DNA of 64,000 nucleotides from Candidatus Aegiribacteria sp. GTDB lineage: Bacteria; Fermentibacterota; Fermentibacteria; Fermentibacterales; JCC-6. The position numbers and the translations under genes were made by a program. The stretch is from assembly GCA_013138965.1 (NCBI GenBank), contig WTBT01000017.1, positions 1 to 64,000 of the forward strand. The letters run 5' to 3'. The notes beneath the pieces are model-generated. The model had not been told where the DNA came from and searched no databases. It was given only the letters and a program-made list of their open reading frames with translations. The number at the start of each line of letters is the position of its first letter. The first letter of the stretch is position 1. Below, piece by piece: positions 1 through 7,597 of this stretch.

Positions 1-16
1 CTGCCTTTGCGACCTT

Positions 17-730
17 TCAGTCGAGGAACAGCTCCAGGGCGGCTTCCAGTTCTTCCGTATTGACCCAGGTGTCGAAGCAGGGGCCGTTCCGCCACTCGTT
101 CAGAACACCCACAGTAATAATAGGATGCACATCCAGAATTCCCAGTGAAAGATCAACAGGGCAGGCCACCGCGACAATAAGTGAAGGCCCGGTTTTCTCT
201 ACTATGCTTCTGGCAGAGGTTCCACCCGAGGCTATGGCAAAGTGAGCGCCGAACCTGTCCTTTATCTCGAGAAGATTCCCTATGGGACATTTGCCGCATC
301 TTTCGCAGGAATCGGGATTGAAGGTCAGCCTGATGAGACATTCGTGATTCTGAAGGCAATGAGGCACCAGAATAAGTACTTCATCGGAACTGAATTTCCT
401 GCATGTTTCAGACAGCGCTTTCCGGTTGTTCATGGCCACGACCATCTTCTCCGGTGTATGGTGGGGAAAAGTGTGAACCGACTGCAGCGCCTTCAGAGTC
501 CAGAATGAAAGCCTGAGTGGTATCGGGTTGTCTGCTACACCCTTTTCATACAGAAATCCGTATACCTGGAATGCAGTGATAGTCAGCAATCCCGCCGCGA
601 ATGAAAGTGTAAATCCTGCGCCTGCGACCAGGAGCAGAAGGAATACGATCAGTGCCGGAGCAATGGAAAACAGCAGAAGCCCGGTATGGAACAGCAGTCC
701 GGCCTTTTTAAGTTTTTCCAAATTTATCAC
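17..730 (-). CDS. DUF116 family membrane-anchored cysteine protein
   Basis: The protein matches the DUF116 family, whose function is unknown. The first 60 residues are strongly hydrophobic and probably form two membrane segments. The soluble part carries the family's cysteine pattern: C125 in VPHCLQ, C131, then C142, C145 and C148 in SCERCGKCPIG, which suggests a metal or Fe-S site. It also has the conserved IASGGTS, VACPVDLSLGI and NGPCFDTWVN blocks. The gene overlaps the end of fmt by 23 bases and sits third in a def-fmt-DUF116 operon; DUF116 genes are often found next to fmt in other bacteria. The length (237 aa) is normal. The reaction is not known and I do not assign one. A purine-rich AAAGG follows the stop, probably the ribosome-binding site of a next gene outside the window. 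Confidence 0.85.
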   Translation of the reverse strand: MINLEKLKKAGLLFHTGLLLFSIAPALIVFLLLLVAGAGFTLSFAAGLLTITAFQVYGFLYEKGVADNPIPLRLSFWTLKALQSVHTFPHHTPEKMVVAMNNRKALSETCRKFSSDEVLILVPHCLQNHECLIRLTFNPDSCERCGKCPIGNLLEIKDRFGAHFAIASGGTSARSIVEKTGPSLIVAVACPVDLSLGILDVHPIITVGVLNEWRNGPCFDTWVNTEELEAALELFLD

Positions 731-1631
731 CGGTTTTCATCCTGGCGCCCCGGAGGAATTCAGCGGCACTCATTACGCTTTTTGAAGCCGGCTGGAGTTT
801 AATGATTTCCAGTGACTCCTCTCCCCCGCATCCCACAAGAAGCGAACCTGATCTGAACACTACCTCTCCGGGATTCGCGTCGAAATAAGATACCCTTGCT
901 TCGGCAATTTTCAGGAGTTTTCCAGAATACATTGTTCTTGCCCCCGGAGATGGCTGAAAAGCCCTTACCTTTCGCTCAAGGTACTGAGCAGACCTGTTCC
1001 AGTCCAGCCAGGTCTCATCTGTTGTTATCTTATCGGCGTAAAGTGCTTTCTCCGTCTGGCTTTTTGGAACCAGCTTCCCAGTGGAATACTCTTCAATAAC
1101 ATCGATAAGGTTGTTTGCAGCTTTCACCGACAGTCTCTCCTGCAGTGAACCGGTGGTGTCCGCGGGGAGTATTCTCTCATGATATACGGCTATAACAGGC
1201 CCTGTATCCCATCCGCTGTCCGTAAGCATGAATGAGACCCCTGTTTCCTCCCTGCCATCGAGTATTGCCCTGGCGATCGGGGCGGCTCCTCTGTATTCAG
1301 GCAGAAGAGATGGGTGAATATTGACCACACCAAGCGGCGATGCCGCCAGAAGCTTCTTCGGCAGCCAGGCACCGTATGCTGCCGACACCATCAGTTCCGG
1401 TTTCATGGACTTGAGGGTTCCAGCGAAATCCCCGGTAAGTTTTTCCGGTTGACGAATTTCAAGCCGGTTCTTATGAGCATACTCAGCCACTGGAGGCTGG
1501 CGCAGCTTCTTACCCCGGCCTGCCGGCCGGGGCGGTCTTGAAACGACACACAGGATATTATGCTCCGATTCGATGAGCGCCCTCAGGCATGGTATGGCAA
1601 AGCCGGAAGTGCCCAGAAAGATGATTCTCAT
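708..1631 (-). CDS. fmt: Methionyl-tRNA formyltransferase
   Basis: This enzyme formylates initiator Met-tRNA with 10-formyl-THF in the cytoplasm. The N-terminal Rossmann-like start MRIIFLGTSGFAIP, the folate-site motif NIHPSLLPEYRGAAPI (about residues 104-119, with the catalytic Asn and His) and the later TDSGWDTGPVI block containing the catalytic Asp are all present. A C-terminal tRNA-binding domain follows. At 307 aa it has the usual length. The start codon overlaps the stop of def (TGATG), so the two are probably translationally coupled. The pairing with deformylase is the classic arrangement for N-terminal formyl-Met metabolism. Confidence 0.95.
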   Translation of the reverse strand: MRIIFLGTSGFAIPCLRALIESEHNILCVVSRPPRPAGRGKKLRQPPVAEYAHKNRLEIRQPEKLTGDFAGTLKSMKPELMVSAAYGAWLPKKLLAASPLGVVNIHPSLLPEYRGAAPIARAILDGREETGVSFMLTDSGWDTGPVIAVYHERILPADTTGSLQERLSVKAANNLIDVIEEYSTGKLVPKSQTEKALYADKITTDETWLDWNRSAQYLERKVRAFQPSPGARTMYSGKLLKIAEARVSYFDANPGEVVFRSGSLLVGCGGEESLEIIKLQPASKSVMSAAEFLRGARMKTGDKFGKT

Positions 1632-2161
1632 CAGAGAATCCTGTTGTCAGGGCCGTATTCCCTCTTTATTTCAGAAAGTTGCTTTTTTACAAGCCGTTTT
1701 CTTATAGGACTGAGGCGGTCTACAAAAAGAATTCCATCCAGATGGTCATTCTCATGCTGGACTGCTCTGGCGGTGTAATCATCCAGTTCAAGAGTAAACC
1801 GCTTGCCTGAGAAATCGTAAGCAGTAACGACCGCGCTCAATGGTCTCCTGAGATACTCGAATATCCCCGGAATGCTCAGACATCCTTCTTCATCCTTATT
1901 CAGAGGTCCCGATGTTGTAACCTCAGGATTGATGAAAATTGAATGGTCCTTCAGGCTGAGTTCCTCGGAATTGAGTATGAATACCCTTACATTCTCCCCA
2001 ATCTGCGGGGCCGCGAGGCCAAGTCCTCTCTCAAGTCTCAAGATATCAAGCATATCCGCGAGCAGGGAATGAAGAAACTCCTGCTCCGAAGAGATATCGA
2101 TTCCCCTCGACCTGTTTCTCAGTATTTTCGAACCGTAATACTGAAGCTTTCTTGATGACAT
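1631..2161 (-). CDS. def: Peptide deformylase
   Basis: Metalloenzyme that removes the formyl group from nascent proteins. All three family motifs are visible: GLGLAAPQIG (residues 46-55), EGCLSIPG (92-99, metal ligand C94) and QHENDHLDG (135-143, ligands H136 and H140, catalytic E137). Length 176 aa is typical. First gene of the def-fmt-DUF116 set; yajC lies 34 bases upstream in the same direction, so the whole block may be one transcript. Confidence 0.96.
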   Translation of the reverse strand: MSSRKLQYYGSKILRNRSRGIDISSEQEFLHSLLADMLDILRLERGLGLAAPQIGENVRVFILNSEELSLKDHSIFINPEVTTSGPLNKDEEGCLSIPGIFEYLRRPLSAVVTAYDFSGKRFTLELDDYTARAVQHENDHLDGILFVDRLSPIRKRLVKKQLSEIKREYGPDNRIL

Positions 2162-2195
2162 GGCTAACCTTCACATCCTGACAAAACCCATACGG

Positions 2196-2636
2196 TTATT
2201 TGCAGGTAGCTTCGCTCTGGTTCTGGCTCTCGATCTGCAGGGAGTTCCTGTCTACATCTATCTTGACTCCATCGGCGATTTTTACTGTGACCACGTCATC
2301 ACCCTTGAGATTCGTAATTATACCGTGAATTCCACCACTTGTTACAACTTTGTCATCCCGCTTGAGTTCACTCCGCATTGCTTTCAGCATCTTGGCCTGC
2401 TTCTGCTGAGGACGGATCATCAGAAAATAGAATATCGCTATGATGGCAATCATCGGGAGGAAGCTCATGATGCCGCCGCCACCCATGCATGCCTGAGGCG
2501 ACGCTTCCTCTGCAGGAGCACCTGTTTCAGTGATTGTGGTGGTGGTTTCGATCACTTCAGCGGTTCCCGTTCTGGATTCACTCTGCGCGAATACGATACC
2601 GGTCAGAATTATCAAGACTATCAACATTTTTTTCAT
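2196..2636 (-). CDS. yajC: Preprotein translocase subunit YajC
   Basis: YajC is an inner-membrane accessory of SecDF-YidC. The diagnostic segment is a single transmembrane helix followed by FYFLMIRPQQKQAK and then the small KVVTSGGIHGIITNLKGD beta domain. This copy has an unusual N-terminal extension: a signal-peptide-like MKKMLIVLIILTGIVFAQ, then a Thr/Glu-rich linker of about 35 residues and a CMGGGG stretch before the canonical helix. It may therefore be processed, or have a second membrane segment. No secD or secF is present in the window. Confidence 0.9.
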   Translation of the reverse strand: MKKMLIVLIILTGIVFAQSESRTGTAEVIETTTTITETGAPAEEASPQACMGGGGIMSFLPMIAIIAIFYFLMIRPQQKQAKMLKAMRSELKRDDKVVTSGGIHGIITNLKGDDVVTVKIADGVKIDVDRNSLQIESQNQSEATCK

Positions 2637-2648
2637 TTTATCTCCCTG

Positions 2649-3524
2649 TCAGGATCGAGGTTTTGGAATACCGGACTTCATACCTATCCAGCTTCCTGCA
2701 GCACCGGATGAAGCTCCCAGAATCAGAACCAGCATTACCCATTTTACGGGTAAAAATTCGTGGGGTACACTGGACGAAAGCATCCAGGATACGGCCACTG
2801 TCAACAAAAGGCTGCCTGCGGCCCCGGCCACACCAGTAAGCAACCCCTCACCGAGGAACGGTACTCTTACAAACCACCCCGGTGCCCCTACTATACTCAT
2901 TATCTGTACTGCCAGTGCCCTTCTAGTAACGGCAAGCCTGACGGTATTCGCCACAACAAGCGAAAGACTCACAGCCAGTACAAGCCCGGCGAGTATGACC
3001 AGCTTCGCAAGAATATCCACCGCCCTTGTCAAGCCCGGCAGATACTCCTTACCGTAGACTATGTCCTCAACGCCATCCATTCCCGATACTGTCCTGGCCA
3101 GACCGCCGACTTTATCAGAAGTTCTGTAATCGGGTTGAAGTGATATCTGGATAGAGGCCGGAAGATGAAACTGGGGGCCAAGGAGTGTAAGAAGATCGGC
3201 CTGTTCCGGCAGATCCGCTCTGAAAACGGCTTCCGCCTCCTCCGGGGATACGTAATAAACCGATCTGACCCCTTCCATACCGGAAATTATATCCGCAAGA
3301 TTGACCGCTTCAACTTCAGTGATGTTGTCTCTCAGGAAAACTTCAATACCTACATTCTCCTGCTCGTTCTTAAGAGCTGTCCCGAGGTTCCATGATATGA
3401 TCAGAAAGATATCGAATACCATGAAAGAGAGGCTGACCATCAGGAGAGTTATCAGAAACGAACCAAGTTTTCTCCGGATATTCAGCAGGCCTTCATTAAT
3501 CGCATTCTTTATAAGATGAATCAT
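2649..3524 (-). CDS. ftsX: Cell division permease FtsX
   Basis: Membrane partner of FtsE that transmits ATPase activity to periplasmic cell-wall hydrolases during division. The topology is typical: a short cytoplasmic N-terminus, a first helix near residues 20-45, a large periplasmic domain of about 120 residues, then three helices. Length 291 aa is normal. Its start overlaps the ftsE stop by four bases (ATGA). An M23 peptidase of the kind FtsEX controls is encoded in the window (10966-12378), but a functional link is only an inference. Confidence 0.9.
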   Translation of the reverse strand: MIHLIKNAINEGLLNIRRKLGSFLITLLMVSLSFMVFDIFLIISWNLGTALKNEQENVGIEVFLRDNITEVEAVNLADIISGMEGVRSVYYVSPEEAEAVFRADLPEQADLLTLLGPQFHLPASIQISLQPDYRTSDKVGGLARTVSGMDGVEDIVYGKEYLPGLTRAVDILAKLVILAGLVLAVSLSLVVANTVRLAVTRRALAVQIMSIVGAPGWFVRVPFLGEGLLTGVAGAAGSLLLTVAVSWMLSSSVPHEFLPVKWVMLVLILGASSGAAGSWIGMKSGIPKPRS

Positions 3525-4204
3525 AACTGTCTGTATCCATCCCAGATGCCGGGATTCACCAGATGTCCCCTCTCCAGATACAGGAACCTTGCGGTTCCAG
3601 CCGGAACCTGCCTGGGATCATGGGTAGCAAGAATAACCGCCGTTCCTGACCTGTTGATCTCAATAAGGAGATCGATAACCCTTCGCGATACTTCAGGATC
3701 AAGATTTCCGGTAGGCTCATCGGCAAGGAGTATGACAGGGTGGGCAACCATAGCCCTTGCAATGGCAACCCGCTGCTGTTCTCCTCCTGACAGCTCATGA
3801 GGGTATGAACTCCTCCGATGGTTGAGTTCCATCTCCGCGAGGAGCGAGAATACCCTCCTTCTTATAGCCTTTGGCGATGTTCCGGCGACCTGCAGGGGCA
3901 GAGCAACATTATCGAATACAGTCCTTTCCGGAAGAAGCCGGAAATCCTGGAATACAATACCCAGCTTACGCCTGAGAAGGGGGAGATCATCTTTTCTTAT
4001 CCTGTCCGATCTGTATCCCGCAACTTCAACTGTGCCGATACTCGGCAGGTCACCCATCCAGATATGTCTGAAGAGTGTGGTTTTACCCGCGCCGCTGGGT
4101 CCTGATACTACAAGGAATTCCCCTCGCTGTACCTTAAAATTTATGTTCTCGAGGGCAGGCCAGTCGTTGTAGAATCTGCTGACATTCTGGAAGGTGAGCA
4201 TCAT
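3521..4204 (-). CDS. ftsE: Cell division ATP-binding protein FtsE
   Basis: ABC ATPase of the FtsEX complex at the inner membrane. Walker A GPSGAGKTT (residues 35-43), signature LSGGEQQR (around 138) and Walker B VILLADEPTG (around 158) are intact, followed by the H-loop THD. Length 227 aa fits FtsE. It overlaps ftsX by four bases. The upstream S4-domain gene ends at 4204, where FtsE begins, so the stop and start codons overlap by one base. Confidence 0.93.
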   Translation of the reverse strand: MMLTFQNVSRFYNDWPALENINFKVQRGEFLVVSGPSGAGKTTLFRHIWMGDLPSIGTVEVAGYRSDRIRKDDLPLLRRKLGIVFQDFRLLPERTVFDNVALPLQVAGTSPKAIRRRVFSLLAEMELNHRRSSYPHELSGGEQQRVAIARAMVAHPVILLADEPTGNLDPEVSRRVIDLLIEINRSGTAVILATHDPRQVPAGTARFLYLERGHLVNPGIWDGYRQL

Positions 4205-4476
4205 TACTCCTCCATTCCGACTATTCTGCAGTAATCCTGTCGATCCTTTCTGGATACATGCTTCACCGACGGGATATCAAGCACCTCAACTGTTAACATT
4301 GAGCCATCAGGTTTCACGATTTCAAGCAGATCGCCATTATTAACTGAACAGGATGCCCTCACTGCCTTTTTATAAATGGAGATAAAGCCGGCTTTACAGG
4401 CTTTACCGGCGATGGAACGGGTTTTGAATATGCCCATCAGTTTAAGGTAAACATCAATCCGCACTTGTACCATCAT
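4204..4476 (-). CDS. Small S4-domain RNA-binding protein (Hsp15/RqcP-like)
   Basis: The 90-residue protein is essentially one S4 RNA-binding fold: VRIDVYLKLMGIFKTRSIAGKAC is the typical helix-turn start, followed by GFISI, GDLLEI and a C-terminal strand. Hsp15 and RqcP of this size bind stalled 50S subunits carrying peptidyl-tRNA. It overlaps the preceding chaperone gene by 23 bases, so it is made in the same operon as three periplasmic folding factors and ftsEX. Placement in the family is good; which of the two roles applies cannot be decided. Confidence 0.75.
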   Translation of the reverse strand: MMVQVRIDVYLKLMGIFKTRSIAGKACKAGFISIYKKAVRASCSVNNGDLLEIVKPDGSMLTVEVLDIPSVKHVSRKDRQDYCRIVGMEE

Positions 4477-5689
4477 TTTCCAGGAAGTAGATCACCGTCA
4501 TTTCACTTCGCAAAGAATCAACAAGGGAATTGTACGTATCCTGGTAGATAACCTGCTGTACAAGTCCGTCAAGCTCCGCCTCTGTGTATGAGTTCCAATC
4601 GATATCTCCAGAGTCTTCGTAGAGCCTGATAATGACAACGGCTGCAGAACTCTCCAGAACAACCGGTTCGGAACAGGAACCAATCTCAAGCCCTTCAACC
4701 GCTTCGGCTACTTCATACAGCCATAGTTTCAACGGTATCATCCCCATGTCGCCGTCGCTTTCGGAACTTGACATGTCCCGGCTGTACACTCGGGCGGCAT
4801 CCTCAAATGATAACAGTGAATTGCGGATATCACAGAGTATACTATCTGCTTCAGCTACTGTACGTTCGATATCTGCAGGATCTATGGGAACAACCCTGAG
4901 TATATGGCTGGCTTCAATAGTACCGTCTTCGTTTCTGCCGTCCAGCCTGATTATGTGTATGCCGAAGGGAGTCACAACCGGTTCGCTTATTTCGCCTGTT
5001 TCAAGGGCAAATGCGGCATCCTCAAAGGCATAAGTCATCTCTCCCGGGCCGAATGATCCCAGATAACCTCCGTTCCTGGCGGAACCGTCATCCGAATATT
5101 CCATCGCAAGCTCTTCAAAAGACTCACCGGAGAGTATTCTCGCCCTTATTCGATTCATTTCTTCTACGACTTCATCGAAATCAGGGCCGGCAGGAAGAAC
5201 GGGAAGATATATCCATCCTATATGCCTGGGCATTATTATTTCCTCAACAAGTTCAGGGTTTGCAAGCAGATACGTCTCCGGACTCAATGGCATATCCTGC
5301 ATGGCAGCCTGAACTTTCCTGAAGATAAACATCTGTGCAGCCTGATTATCAGCCAGAACTTCGGTGATGTATTCGATATCCGCGTCAAACCCCTGCGGGC
5401 TGAGATCAAGCTGTTCATCAACAAGAACCTGGATCTCGTCATCGGTGGGATAGAATCCGGCACCCACCGCAGCATTCACGATCAGGCGGGTCTCAATCAG
5501 TTCCTCAAGCGCATCATAGTACTCAGGGGTTTCCGAATCTATCTGGTAGCTGTCGACCGGATCCAGACCCATCTGAACAAGTAATCGCTCAACCTCCGAA
5601 TGCAGTATGGGGCTGTTGTCAACAACGGCCACTACCTTCTCCAGAGGGAAGAACATTGTCAGAAGCATCGAAACAAGCAGTGCAGTCAT
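4454..5689 (-). CDS. surA: SurA-like periplasmic peptidyl-prolyl isomerase, two parvulin domains
   Basis: Exported chaperone/isomerase expected to help outer-membrane proteins fold. An N-terminal hydrophobic signal (MTALLVSMLLTMFFPLEKVV) is followed by a SurA-N-like helical region, VAVVDNSPILHSEV. A clear parvulin domain lies near residues 155-260, with NGGYLGSFGPGEM and FGIHIIRLDGR. A second, weaker parvulin module follows (EASHILRVVPI to MGMIPLKLW). Length 411 aa and two isomerase domains match SurA. It overlaps the next upstream chaperone gene by four bases. SurA is the best label, though PpiD/PrsA-like use is possible. Confidence 0.8.
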   Translation of the reverse strand: MTALLVSMLLTMFFPLEKVVAVVDNSPILHSEVERLLVQMGLDPVDSYQIDSETPEYYDALEELIETRLIVNAAVGAGFYPTDDEIQVLVDEQLDLSPQGFDADIEYITEVLADNQAAQMFIFRKVQAAMQDMPLSPETYLLANPELVEEIIMPRHIGWIYLPVLPAGPDFDEVVEEMNRIRARILSGESFEELAMEYSDDGSARNGGYLGSFGPGEMTYAFEDAAFALETGEISEPVVTPFGIHIIRLDGRNEDGTIEASHILRVVPIDPADIERTVAEADSILCDIRNSLLSFEDAARVYSRDMSSSESDGDMGMIPLKLWLYEVAEAVEGLEIGSCSEPVVLESSAAVVIIRLYEDSGDIDWNSYTEAELDGLVQQVIYQDTYNSLVDSLRSEMTVIYFLENDGTSAD

Positions 5690-6585
5690 TCTGCCTCTCC
5701 TCCGTCTGTACTGTCAATATCATCAGTATATTGTCCGGCGCCGTGAATTGACATGGCATTAAAATAAACTTCCCTGCTCGACGCGGCAATTTCAAGAATG
5801 CTGTCTCTTGCTGCATCCATTCTCTCTCTGTAGATATCATCGGCAAGGCTTCTCACAACCCGGGACGTGTCTTCAAGCGGCCTGATCTCATCAACAAGAA
5901 ATATGTGCCATCCGTAAGCAGTATTCGTAACTTCTCCCAGACCTTCAATAACCGCGTGATCTCTTGGTACTCCGTACATAATGAGCTCACCGGCTGTCAG
6001 AAATCCGAGATCACCTCCGATGCCGGCTTTCTGCCCTATTGAAAGCCTTTCGGCAGTTATCTGAAAATTTTCACCCCATGAAAGTCTTTCATGTATTGAA
6101 TCGGCGGTGAATTCATCGGAAACCAGTATCTGGTAGTAGTGCCGCTCAACCATGTAGGCAAGGCTGTCGGATCTCATGAACCGGAATACATCTAAGTTGT
6201 CGGGAAAAGGTATGCCTCCGTATACGCTCGAAAGCAGTTCATCCCTCAGGTAGATCTGCCTTGCCCTGTCCTGTAGAAGCCTGCTCTTTCTAGTATTCTC
6301 CAGACCCCGCTGCGCAGCCAGTGCGGCCAGCAGTTCGTCCTCGATCCATTCTTCAAGGACCGAAGGATCGATCCCGACGATTGCCATATCTTCCAGGAAG
6401 ATCACAGAACTGTCTACTCTCGCAACAACAAGACGAGAATCCACACTGCTGCTTATTTCCGGCAGCTCAATGGAGCCAACCGAAGCTATCCTCCTGTTAA
6501 TGACAATTATAACAGCAACTGTTACAGCAAGAGTAATGCCGACAAGTATCCAGACCGCCCAGGTCAGGTGCTTTTTGTTAAAAAT
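5686..6585 (-). CDS. Membrane-anchored parvulin-like isomerase (non-ATG start likely)
   Basis: The C-terminal part has the parvulin signatures GIGGDLGFLTAGE and AYGWHIFLVDE, after a helical N-domain (IDPSVLEEWIEDELLA). The ORF track begins at GTG 6444. The same frame stays open upstream and encodes KKHLTWAVWILVGITLAVTV, an obvious signal anchor, so I extend the gene to an ATT codon at 6585. A CTG at 6567 is the alternative; there is no ATG, GTG or TTG between 6445 and the upstream stop. AAAGG lies about ten bases before the ATT, and the start would overlap the stop of the preceding ppiC gene. The isomerase call is solid; the exact start is inferred. Confidence 0.75.
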   Translation of the reverse strand: MFNKKHLTWAVWILVGITLAVTVAVIIVINRRIASVGSIELPEISSSVDSRLVVARVDSSVIFLEDMAIVGIDPSVLEEWIEDELLAALAAQRGLENTRKSRLLQDRARQIYLRDELLSSVYGGIPFPDNLDVFRFMRSDSLAYMVERHYYQILVSDEFTADSIHERLSWGENFQITAERLSIGQKAGIGGDLGFLTAGELIMYGVPRDHAVIEGLGEVTNTAYGWHIFLVDEIRPLEDTSRVVRSLADDIYRERMDAARDSILEIAASSREVYFNAMSIHGAGQYTDDIDSTDGGEAE

Positions 6586-7393
6586 GCTCCAGCAGCCTTT
6601 CCGGATAGAGCACTATATCGTGGTTCATCTCAAGGACTTCGAGTTTAGCCATGATGGCTTCCTGCTGCATTGCCTGCGTAAGCTCCATGGTGACCACCTG
6701 CCGAATCTCTTCAACTGAAGGCTCGGGGGTGAGAAGCTGAGTTTCAACAACTTTAATGATATGGTAACCGGCATCGGTTTCAACCACATTGCTTACTTCT
6801 CCCTCTTCAAGCCTGAAGGCAGCTTCATCAAAAGAGATATAACCCGACTGCCCCCTCATGATCCAGCCCAGGTCTCCGCCATCCTCAGCGCTTGGGCCAA
6901 TGGAGTATTCCTGTGCGAGAGTCATAAAATCCGAACCGGCGTGGATTCTTGCCAGAAGTGAGTTCGCAAGGTTCTGATCCTGCACGATAATATGTCTTAT
7001 ATGGGCGCTTTTACTGTAAGTGCTGAGCCATACATCCGCGTAGTTCTCTATCTCAAGCTGTGAAGGCTGCAATCCATTGACTATTTCAGCCATGAACGCC
7101 TCAAGAAGTATCTGCCTTCTGGCCTGCTCGATTACTTCTCTGACTGCAGGATCTGAGTCAAGACCGCTGTTCTCAGCTGCCTGAATCATTATTTCCTCTC
7201 TGACCCAGGATTCAAGAACCTCAATTGCGCTGGCTTCGGAGGTTATCCCGAGATACTGAACGTTCTGCTCTCCTCCGATCATTTTTATGATATCATCCCA
7301 TGTTAAAGTAACGTCATCAACAGTGGCGATAACTTCAGCAGAGGCTGCCGCCGGAATTAGCAGAATCAACGCGAAGTATGCAATGAATCTCAT
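6578..7393 (-). CDS. Periplasmic parvulin-type peptidyl-prolyl isomerase
   Basis: Start moved from the track's 7447 to the ATG at 7393 because GGAGG lies five bases before it and the protein then opens with a clean signal peptide, MRFIAYFALILLIPAAASA. A SurA/PpiC-like N-domain (VDDVTLTWDDI, EEIMIQAAENSGL) precedes one parvulin domain at about residues 140-235, with RHIIVQ, GGDLGWIMRG and AGYHIIKVVE. It is the first of three consecutive folding-factor genes. A 204-base gap separates it from mfd. Confidence 0.85.
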   Translation of the reverse strand: MRFIAYFALILLIPAAASAEVIATVDDVTLTWDDIIKMIGGEQNVQYLGITSEASAIEVLESWVREEIMIQAAENSGLDSDPAVREVIEQARRQILLEAFMAEIVNGLQPSQLEIENYADVWLSTYSKSAHIRHIIVQDQNLANSLLARIHAGSDFMTLAQEYSIGPSAEDGGDLGWIMRGQSGYISFDEAAFRLEEGEVSNVVETDAGYHIIKVVETQLLTPEPSVEEIRQVVTMELTQAMQQEAIMAKLEVLEMNHDIVLYPERLLEHF

Positions 7394-7597
7394 TTCTTCC
7401 TCCATGTTTGTTTTGAATAAGCAAAGTATACACAGCTGAACTGTCAATCTCTACACTGTAGCTGTCCTGGAGTTCCAACGGACACGCTCCTGGACTAACC
7501 GAACAACATGACTGTGCCGCAGGCCACCAGGACAGTTGTCGCCGCGACAGGGAAATATAAGGGATGCCATACATGTTGAACCACTGCCGACCACCGA

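Noticed and set aside
2160-2711. Plus-strand ORFs opposite yajC, ftsX and mfd
   Set aside because: They are low-complexity mirror frames of well-supported minus-strand genes with no domain of their own.
7393-7447. TTGACA and TATACT near the ppiC start as a promoter
   Set aside because: The two boxes are only 11 bases apart, so they cannot form one standard promoter.
7480-7560. AGGAGCGTGTCCG resembling the repeat family ends in the mfd-ppiC gap
   Set aside because: Only one short arm matches and no second arm is found; it is too weak to call an element.
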